Assembly: GCA_008360975.2 (NCBI GenBank)
Contig: CM039210.1
Coordinates: forward strand, 20,855,007-20,919,006
Source of the DNA: Lichenostomus cassidix
Lineage: Eukaryota > Chordata > Aves > Passeriformes > Meliphagidae
Reading direction: 5' to 3'
Length of the DNA stretch: 64,000 nucleotides
In this document: positions 56,230-64,000 of the stretch, one piece after another
Layout: each line of letters begins with the position of its first letter
How positions within the stretch are numbered: position 1 is the first letter of the stretch
Translations under genes and position numbers: made by a program
The notes under the pieces: model-generated
Database searches by the model: none
What the model saw: only the letters and a program-made list of their open reading frames with translations
What the model was told of the DNA's origin: nothing

Positions 56230-58320
56230 AAGCAGACAGACCAATACTTAGCCCAATGGATTTTGAAGAATTCTATTAGATGAAGAAAATCAACCTTCAT
56301 TTGCCTTCCCTTGAAAAAGACAGCAACTGACTTGGACATGCTTTCCCCAAGGATTTTCCAGATCCCCTACAATTTTTTCCATGAATATTGGGGGTTGATT
56401 TAAAGGGCATGAAATTACCATGCAAATCAGGTTTTGTAGTGTGTAGATAATTTGTTATTAGCAAGTAGTGATGAGAATGCCTTTATATTAGACACTATAC
56501 ATTTATGTGTTGCCTTAGTGAAAAGGGGACACCGTGCATCTCCATCCAAACTTCAGCTGGGTCAAAAGAAAGTTAAATATTTAGGCTTTATTTTGGGAAA
56601 ATTACAACAGAGTGAAAGGAGTTAAACAAAGAATCCTGTATTTTTGCCTAGTTCAGTAGTTTGTTTTACTTGCTTTTGCAGTTTGCCTAAAACATTGTAA
56701 CTTTCATTTTAAAATTTAGCTTTACTTATTTGATTTTGCTAAAACTTTGTAACTTTCAATCTATAGTTTAGTCTTAACATATAACCAAACATTCGTAGCT
56801 TTGTTTTAATTGCTATTAGCTCATATTGGAATATTGATAACAAGGGACTGAGAAGATGAGCAAACCTTGACAGCTGTGGCTTGATCACAATGACCTAAGA
56901 CCTCCAGAGCACTAAATAAGTAGAAACCTGTCCAGATGAATCTTAAGTTTTGCCTTGCTGAGGCTAATTGTATGAGTCTTATGTTACCAGATAAGAACTG
57001 CACAACTCAGCATAAGAGGAACAATGCATGCATGAGCCTAGAAGTTCAAACAGAGGACATGATGAGGAAGACTCTGGAATCAAACAAAACACCCCGAAAC
57101 CCAAAAAGGGGGAATGCAGTTCCAAACAAAGGACAATAGGTGACAATCTCGTTCCACAAAAACACAAAGGACTGAAAATCCAAGAAATATTACATTACAT
57201 ACCTAATACATAACAAGGAGGACAGACTTTGGGCACGGTTTTGGGAATTTTTGAATATTACAATGTAAATAAACCCAAGGGAACAGTGCTTGAGCCAATG
57301 TGCTTATGGAAGGGACACCCCCAGCACGTTCTCGATATCAAATAAAGGAATGCTTTCTTAACAGTTTAGGCTGTCAAGTGATTTTCTTTGAATCAAGAAA
57401 ATAGATCTGGAAAGAATAGGTGGAACATGACACCACGAGGTAGAAATACTGGTGAGACTGTGTGACACAAGCTTTGATGCCACAACAGGCACATAGATAT
57501 GAACTGATCTTCCTAATAATGGATAATGTAATCTTAAAAAGATGAAACACCTTGAATCCAACAAGCCTAATGCCTCTACCTGATGATGGAGAACATCACC
57601 AGTGAGCAAATTATATGTATCCCAAGTAAACCACAGACTAAATTAACTGATGTTCCCTCACATAACCCAGATCTAGTTCTATTTGCAGATGGCTCCTCCT
57701 ACTACCTGCAAGGCCAGCAATGGTCTGGGTGTGCTGTGGTGAGCAGGGGGCAGGTAATAGAAGCACAACTCCCAGCAAGGATGAGCGCACAAGGAGCAGA
57801 ACTAGTAGGTTTGATGCATGCAGGACATCTGAGAAAAGGGAAACGAGTTAACCTCTATACGAATCAGATAGAGGTGCTCATTTTACAGCAAATATAATTG
57901 AACAGCTGCATAAGACATTGGGGACAGAGAGAAAATTACATACACTGTATTGCCCACAATCTTCAGGATAAGTAGAAAAGATAAACATGGCCATTTAAAA
58001 AAATATAGCAAAAATATACACATGCAATAATCTGAAATGGCCAGAAGCCTTAAATTTGGCTCTCTGAGATGTCTGGAATACTCTGAGACAACCTGTAGGA
58101 CTAACACCAGCAGAAATTCTCTTTGAGAGGCCCTTAGCTACATCAGGGACTTTTATCCCTGCTAAGACCAGCCTGTTGGAAGGAGATGAATGCCTGACTC
58201 AGTATGTTATGAATATGCAGAAAGGGTTCAAAGGGTGAAGAAAGTATCCAAAATAGTATCAGCCCAGCCCATCTGAAATACAAGTATGTGGTACACAACC
58301 TGGGAATGAAGTGGTGGTCA
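56230..58320 (+). pseudogene. pol: G3: class I pol remnant (RT, RNase H, integrase)
   Basis: A third class I pol, different from G1 and G2. RT pieces at about 56270-56630: FAFP, LTWTCFPQGF-like, SPTIF-like, then LVKRGHRASPSKLQLGQKK and VKYLGFILGKL. An inserted LTR follows (56824-57395). RNase H at 57640-57870 has LFADGSSYY and SAQGAELVGL, with YT in place of YTD. Integrase pieces (57873-58200) hold RGAHFTANII and VEKINMAI, the region of the second aspartate and the glutamate, and GLTPAEILFERP. The residue before RG has decayed, the HHCC part is missing, and stops are common. Confidence 0.75.
56824..57395 (+). mobile_element. Class I LTR inside G3 pol
   Basis: Starts TATTGGAATATTG and ends TTTGAATCA, with the hairpin and AATAAA block at 57308-57347. 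Edges are approximate and no clear duplication is seen. Confidence 0.6.
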
Positions 58321-58739
58321 AGATATTTTCATGAAAATCCAAATTAGAACCTAAATGGAAGTGACCATATACTGTCTTATTGTGTTCTCTATTTTGCTGT
58401 TAAAGTTTTGGGTAAGGATAATTGGTTACACTATTTGCATATCAAACAAGTAGTGAATGATCAACCAGTTGGTCAATAACGGACTTTTGAGACTCTTTCG
58501 TGGTTGTATCTTGATAATCATTTCTACCCATGATAACCTTGTTAGCCTTAATCCTGCTATGTTCATCATTTGCAATAATAAGGCAAATGGTTAAATGCTT
58601 TGAAAGGTCTATTTTCCCTTTTCTTTATGACAGTCTTATTAGCCTAAATCGTTATGTTTGTTACTTGTAACAATGTTGTATATAAGGGCAGTGGATAAAT
58701 GCCTTGAAAGTCTGTTTCTTTTTTTCAGTTAGTATGTTA

Positions 58740-59800
58740 GCAGGAATGCTCAATTAAAACAAAGGAAAGACTATTGAGGAATACATGTGGTGCAGGTAGC
58801 TTGGTTTGCAAGCTGCAGTTCGAGATGCAGATTGAGCTCTGGGTGGGAGCCCGAGACAAGAGGCCGTGAACTGCCAACCCTTTGCATAACAAAGGTTTCT
58901 AAAACAGGTGGCACCGAGCGCCAGGTGAATGGATGTTGTGATAATAGCTGCAAGTTCCCCACACCCCTTTCTTAATGACTGTACTTCTCACCTGTTGTCC
59001 TGCCTTCCCCACCCCACGTGGTCCTAGCCGCGCCCTCCAGTTTTCCCTATTGGTTCCTGTACCCCAACCCCGCCCATGTACCTCCCCTGTACCCAGAGGT
59101 CACTGGGCCAGTGTGCTGTCCCCGCCCCTCTCACCCTCTGCCATCTTCTTGTCTATGCTCCACGTGTGTCTATGCAGCACGTATATGCACCACATGTATC
59201 TGTGCATGTGAGGCCTTTGCCCACGAGGCATCTCTGCCTCTGGGAGGTCGTTGGCCTCTGCTGCACCATGCAAATAAACATCTTCCATGGACACTCTGCA
59301 TAGACCCTCCTCTCTTCCTTTATCACCGCCAGTTATGGAAGCAGACAAACCAGAGCTAGCCTTATGGCTCCCTGGCCGGTGAGAGTGCAGTCTCCAGCCC
59401 TGGGACATAGGGTTTGGAGCTCTGAGGTGCTGAACCAGGCTGGGTAGAGAAGCTCTCAGTAATGTCTGCTGTAACATCCTCTAAACCGCAACAAATGGAC
59501 ACTGAAAACCATAGCAGGAGTCAAAGAATCGGGAGGAAGAGACCTCCGCATGGGTAGACTGTGAGGGGATAAAAGCCATGGGGTTCCTTTGTTGGGGGTC
59601 CCTCCTCAGAGGCACCAGCTCGGGCTGTTTCTGTGTTACTGCGCTGTGAATAAATGGCTTTATGGAATGAGACATCCGAGACTCTGCTAAGGGAAACCTG
59701 GTCTGACTGTGAATGGAATGTGTAGGGAGACAAGCAGGCACCCGTCAGCTCACTGGAGCCGCCCACTCGGTCCCAGCAGTTAATGTCTCTGGTGTTGGGA
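58740..59800 (+). mobile_element. LTR-like element (LTR-N) split by LTR-W
   Basis: The right part has GGATAAAAGCC (59566-59576) and AATAAA (59649-59654), a normal LTR promoter and polyadenylation spacing. The left part (58740-58933) is interrupted by LTR-W. Outer edges are not resolved; it may be the 3' LTR of G3. Confidence 0.5.
58934..59493 (+). mobile_element. Solo LTR, class II type (LTR-W copy 2)
   Basis: 560 bp from TGTTGTGATAAT to CCGCAACA, with AATGGA duplicated (58928-58933 and 59494-59499), a 6-bp duplication. It matches 11442-12066 in inverted orientation. AATAAA near 59272. Confidence 0.93.
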
Positions 59801-61362
59801 GTGTGACTGCCAGAGTGGCTCCTGAATGGTCAGACAGGGAAGTTTCCTTAACATAGGCTAACAGTGTACTGAAAGAGTAGATTTGCTGATTAACTAGGTT
59901 CTTTTCAACACAGCCACACAATGCTACAAGTGGAATAAAGGCATTTTTGTCATCTGCATTTTTGCAAACTGCTGTAAATTTTCTTTTCCCCCTGACTTTT
60001 TAATAGCTATATTTTTTATATTTTGTTTTCTTGATTTTTGTTACTTTAATTTTCTGAACTATTGCAACTTATTTCAAACAAAACTTTTTGTCTAATTCTT
60101 CATGAACATTTCTAAGTTTCAGAAATATTTACAAGTAATATTTGCTGGATTACTCTGCTGTTTTATTCATGCAAACTAGTTTGCAAAAATCTCTATATTT
60201 ATATCCTTTGTTGCATCTTCCAAGCAAGTCCTATAAATAGTATTTTCTTAATGGAATTATAACAAGATCCCAAATATATATTAAAACATGAAGCTTAGTT
60301 CAAGCATTTATGTCTGGGTAACGTGAAAATCTTACTACTCCTCGGCAAGCATTTCTAGTGCAACATAAGTTAGTAAAAGCTACTGTTTTGGTACCTTTGT
60401 CTCTTCCATATCAGCCTACAAATTGGATGATAACAGTATAATCTACAAGAGTAATATATTCTCTCTACTCCCCCATCTTGAATATTTAGTGTCAGTGTGA
60501 TACTTTTCCAAAAAGAAAAGTTATTATATGAAAATACTGATCCATAGTGCTCAGTTAAAGGCAAACTTCTGATCATTTAGAACCAGAATCATTCAGCAGG
60601 ATCCAGGCCATAGTAATTAAGTGGTTCAAAGACAAATAGAATTGTTTGTCTGACTATCTGATGATTTACAACGTAAACACACTATAAAGCAAATGGAGAA
60701 GGGGGGAGGGAACAACCAAAAATAACCCAACAAACAAAAACCCCAACACCCAAAACCTAGATCAGCCTGAATCAGTGTTTGAGAAATAATGGTGAGTGCA
60801 GATTCAATAATTTATCCAGGAACAAAACCTAGTGTAAGTTCCAGCATTTTTCTGAAGAACTATAATTTCAATGAGATTAATGGGAGGTGAATAAAGGTTC
60901 ATGATATTTATCATTGCAGAGATAATGTTAGCTTAAAAAAAGGAAGAAACGCTCCTAGGTGACATTTCTGCAGCAATATACTATCACAATAGCCTGCATT
61001 ATTAAAAAAACCAATCTACTTTGCTTGCTGACAGACTTAAAAGTCTGCCCAAATGCAGAAGATTATTGTGAAAGCATTAAAAGCTTGAATTTGCAATATC
61101 AATTGGTCGGTGAGGTCTTTCATTTCAAAAACACTCCGAGAGAAAATGATACGGGAAACAATTATTTCCTGTCTGGTTCCAAGGCATCTTCCTATAGATT
61201 TAATCTCTTCAATTAAATTATCCAAATTGGAAAAGAGTGAGAATGATCCTGACCTACAATCTCCAGAAAGAGGATTCATTAATAAGGCAATTAAATTAAA
61301 AAGGAGAATGGCAGGAAGGAAAACCTTAATTTACAAATGCAAGCTTAAATTTAATTTCTAGA
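59801..61362. other. AT-rich sequence, nothing recognised
   Basis: About 1.6 kb. Two overlapping frames (60959-61216 and 61110-61361) have no motif and no start context worth noting. Confidence 0.6.
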
Positions 61363-62980
61363 TGTATTGGGTTTGCGTGGCAAGATTTTAGTAGCAGGGT
61401 TCTACGGGACGGCTTCTGTTCTCAAGATGTTCCCTTTCCCCTGCCTATTTCAAGAATGGAGGAACACTAGCAGAGAATATAAATTGGAATAACAATTTAC
61501 TGAAAATCACAATACTCACAGCAGTATTAATAGCAAAAAAAAAAAAAAAAAAAAAGTATACCAAAGAGAGAGTTTTACCTACAAAAGGGTATTCGCCACT
61601 GAATGTTCCCCCCGCCCCCCCCCCATCTGAACAAAAAAACACGAAAAACTAGGACAAACAAACCCCCCGGGAGCTTAGATCATTTGTGCCAAGCTGCCCA
61701 TTATTTTCTCCAAACCACTATGCTTGGCTGTGTTCGGCAGTGTCCGTGCAGCTGCTTCCACTCTGGCTGGGGGCTTTGGGCTCCGCTGTGGCTCTCCCAG
61801 TGCCAAGCGGCAGTCCAGGTCCTCCTAGCGGGGCTCCCTGGTGTAGAGCAGCGGTGCTTGGGGCTCTCCAGTGTCGGCGCAAGACGTTCTCCACTGCAGT
61901 GGGGCACTCTCCTGGCGCAAAGCGGCAGTGCAGTCCTGACCCCGGTGCTACACACTCTCCGGACCGAGCCAGGCAAAATGGTGAAATTTCTGTTTCTGGC
62001 CCCGGCTTTTTTCCTGCCAAAACCATGCCCCCAGCAATGATGTGGATTGTATGGAAATAAACAGTGCTAGAAACTCTACCCCCCTTTCTCTCTGTGCCCA
62101 GGACGGCATAAATTGTCGGTCAAGTCCAGGGTTAAGTTTGGAAAGGGGCTGCACTCTGAACCTTGTCACTCAATGGGACGGTCTTCCTTATTTCTTTTTA
62201 TCCTTACCCTTTCCCATCCCACCCCACCCCCTTCCCCCAGCCTCCACATAGATAATTTTTGGGTTGGCTTTGGTTTTAGATTTATTGATTTTAGATTTTA
62301 GTTTGCTTTTTCCCTGTGTGCTTTTAACATCTAGTTAGTAGAGTGAACCTTGCCAACAACCATTATCGCACTCTCACTTTTATATTAAACCTGCTTTTGC
62401 CAATACCTTTGCTGGTGATTCTTTAAGCAACCTAAAATACTCATTCACGACGTGGAAGGGCCCCACTCTGGGACAGTTTGTGATGAAGTGTAGCCCATGA
62501 GAAGGACTCATGTTGGCGAAGTTCATGGAGGACTGTTTCCCATCGGAGGGACCCCACATTGGAGCAGGGGAAGAGTGTGAGGAGTCCTTCCCCTGTGAAG
62601 GAGCAGCAGAAATAATGTGTGATGAACTGACTGAAATCCATATTCCCCATCCCCCTGCACTGCTGGGGGGAGGAGATAGAGAAAATCAGGAGTAAAGTTA
62701 AGCCTGGGAAGAAGGGGGGCAGGGGGGGAAGTTGTTTTTAAGATTTGGGTTTATGTCTCATTAAACTACTCTGATTTGATTGGTAATAAACTCAATTAAT
62801 TTCCCTTATTTGAGTCTGTTTTTCCCATTATTGTAATTGGTGAGTGATGTCTCCATGTCCTTATCTTGACCCATGAACTTTTTGTTATATTTTTGCTCCC
62901 CTGTCCAGTTGAGTAGGGGAGTGATAGAGTGACTTTGGTGGGCACCTGGTATCCAGCAAGGGTCAACCCATCCCACTACA
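61363..62980 (+). mobile_element. LTR-Z type LTR, composite
   Basis: Starts TGTATTGGGTTTGCGTGGC and ends CCCATCCCACTACA. The right third (62430-62980) is typical LTR-Z with AATAAA near 62784. The middle (about 61440-62410) includes a 21-A run, a GC-rich block and an ATTAAA, and probably contains a further inserted LTR whose edges I cannot fix. Confidence 0.6.
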
Positions 62981-63858
62981 CTTCCTCATTACAGTCCCCT
63001 CAATGAAGGAAACCTTGTATATTCTAGAATACTTCATCATAGGAGAAGATATATTTGAAAATTAACAGGATCACTATACTTGGCTGTAGGAAGAGTGCAC
63101 ACCTAAAGCTTCAAGGTTTTCTTTATTTCTTCTATTCAATAATATGGAAGTTATTTTGTGTGGGGTTTTTTTTATTCAATTTATTCCATAGAGAGAGACT
63201 GAAAGACAAATCTTTATATCAAACAATGGCATTAGTACATTTGAAGTGAGCTACTGGGAAAGGGCAAAAAAATATAAACCAGTATTCAAATGAATTTTTC
63301 CTTATAATTTATGAATTTTCAGAAAGAAAATAGTTTAGCATCACAAAGTCAACTCCACTAATAGCCATTATTGGAATCAACTAAGGAGAGCCTTTGAAAT
63401 TACTTGTCATTATTTGCTTTTTCAGATCAAGATGCAAAGTAGTTCCACAGATTGAAGGCTCAGAAGATCACTACAAATAAAAACAAAACACAGGGATATA
63501 ATAGGAGAAATCAGAAGTCTGCTTGCCCTTTTTAGAAAATAATGGCAAAGAGCCAAGAATGATTAATTGAAGGCTAAAAATCTCCTATTTGTTGAGGCCT
63601 AATTGTCTTCAAGGATTTCCCTGCCTAGTTATCACAAGGGCACTGAAAAGCAGTTTTACATTAAAAAAGGAACCTACAGATAGATCTCGGCCTTTGCAAG
63701 GTGTCCTGACTTTGTAGCACACTTACATTAGTAAGAGTGTTGGGAAGGAAAGAGATGAGTGTTAATTTCCCATGATCATTCTACTCTCTAACATTGTTCA
63801 ATACTTGTTTTTCCCATTACCTCTCCCAATTACTATCCTTGTCTCAAAATCCTCATGA
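62981..63858. other. Mostly unrecognised; right end is ERV leader
   Basis: The last 70 bp or so match the leader at 36600-36660 and belong to the minus-strand ERV that starts at the right window edge. Nothing else recognised. Confidence 0.5.
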
Positions 63859-63875
63859 TCTGAGTCACAGCACCA
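63859..63875 (-). other. Primer binding site, histidine tRNA type
   Basis: Minus strand TGGTGCTGTGACTCAGA, two differences from the tRNA-His site used by HERV-H-type elements. It lies a few bases inside the LTR at 63883. Confidence 0.7.
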
Positions 63876-63882
63876 AAAAGAC

Positions 63883-64000
63883 TGTAGTGGGTTGACCCCA
63901 GCAGGATGCCAGACACCCACCAAAGCCTCTGTATCACTCCCCTCCACAGCCGGACAGGGGAGAGAAAATACAATGAAGGGTTCATGAGTTGAGATAAGGA
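63883..64000 (-). mobile_element. End of an LTR-Z type 5' LTR, cut by window edge
   Basis: On the minus strand it ends GGTCAACCCACTACA, followed by a primer site, so this is a 5' LTR of a minus-strand element whose body would lie to the left. Only leader is recognised there. Confidence 0.75.

Noticed and set aside
56640..56823. Approximate 57-bp repeat (TTGTAACTTTCA twice)
   Set aside because: Only two imperfect units in T-rich sequence; too weak to call a repeat.
60959..61361. Overlapping frames as a possible small gene
   Set aside because: No recognised motif, AT-rich codons and no support from context.
61603..62060. 145- and 124-codon frames
   Set aside because: GC-rich middle of an LTR-Z type element, with no known motif and a homopolymer-rich start.

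Overview
The window looks like repeat-choked bird DNA, most likely from a songbird. I find no host protein-coding gene, tRNA, rRNA or CRISPR array. Nearly everything recognisable is endogenous retrovirus (ERV) sequence: proviruses, solo LTRs and decayed pol, gag or env pieces, stacked inside one another. A CR1-type LINE tail of the usual bird form lies at 38649-38710. The lack of genes and the density of young ERVs would suit a W chromosome or another heterochromatic region, but that is inference. Element names below (ERV-L1, ERV-L2, G1-G3, LTR-Q to LTR-Z) are local labels, not database names.

Layout. 1-1035: ERV-L pol fragment. 3473-5475: three solo LTRs. 6278-12086: a class I solo LTR (LTR-V) split by ERV-L1 provirus A (6563-11219, minus) and by solo LTR-W. 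12223-14101: LTR-U holding LTR-S, which holds LTR-T. 14538-33310: ERV-L2, an old plus-strand element (duplicated target AGAGG) swollen to 18.8 kb by insertions; these include the gammaretrovirus-like G1 (about 17640-25741) and five or more LTRs. 34781-38084: LTR-Y and two LTR-Z-type copies. 39763-55707: G2, an old gammaretrovirus-like provirus, carrying an ERV-L1 solo LTR, LTR-Q, LTR-X and the nearly complete ERV-L1 provirus B (48375-54265, minus, duplicated target CCACA). 55712-58730: G3 pol remnants. 58934-64000: LTR-W, LTR-Z and the start of another minus-strand LTR.

How the parts work together. ERV-L1 is the youngest family: the two LTRs of each provirus differ by only about 1-2% by eye. 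Provirus B has an open pol (protease, RT, RNase H and integrase, all catalytic residues visible), joined in frame to gag across one UAG codon, and no env. Its Gag is the most interesting object here. The C-terminal half is ERV-L/Fv1-type capsid, but the N-terminal 135 residues are a multi-pass membrane region in place of an ordinary matrix domain. The older ERV-L2 gag shows the same arrangement, so it is a family trait. I infer an env-less, intracellular, membrane-anchored retroelement. G1, G2 and G3 are env-type class I elements in advanced decay.
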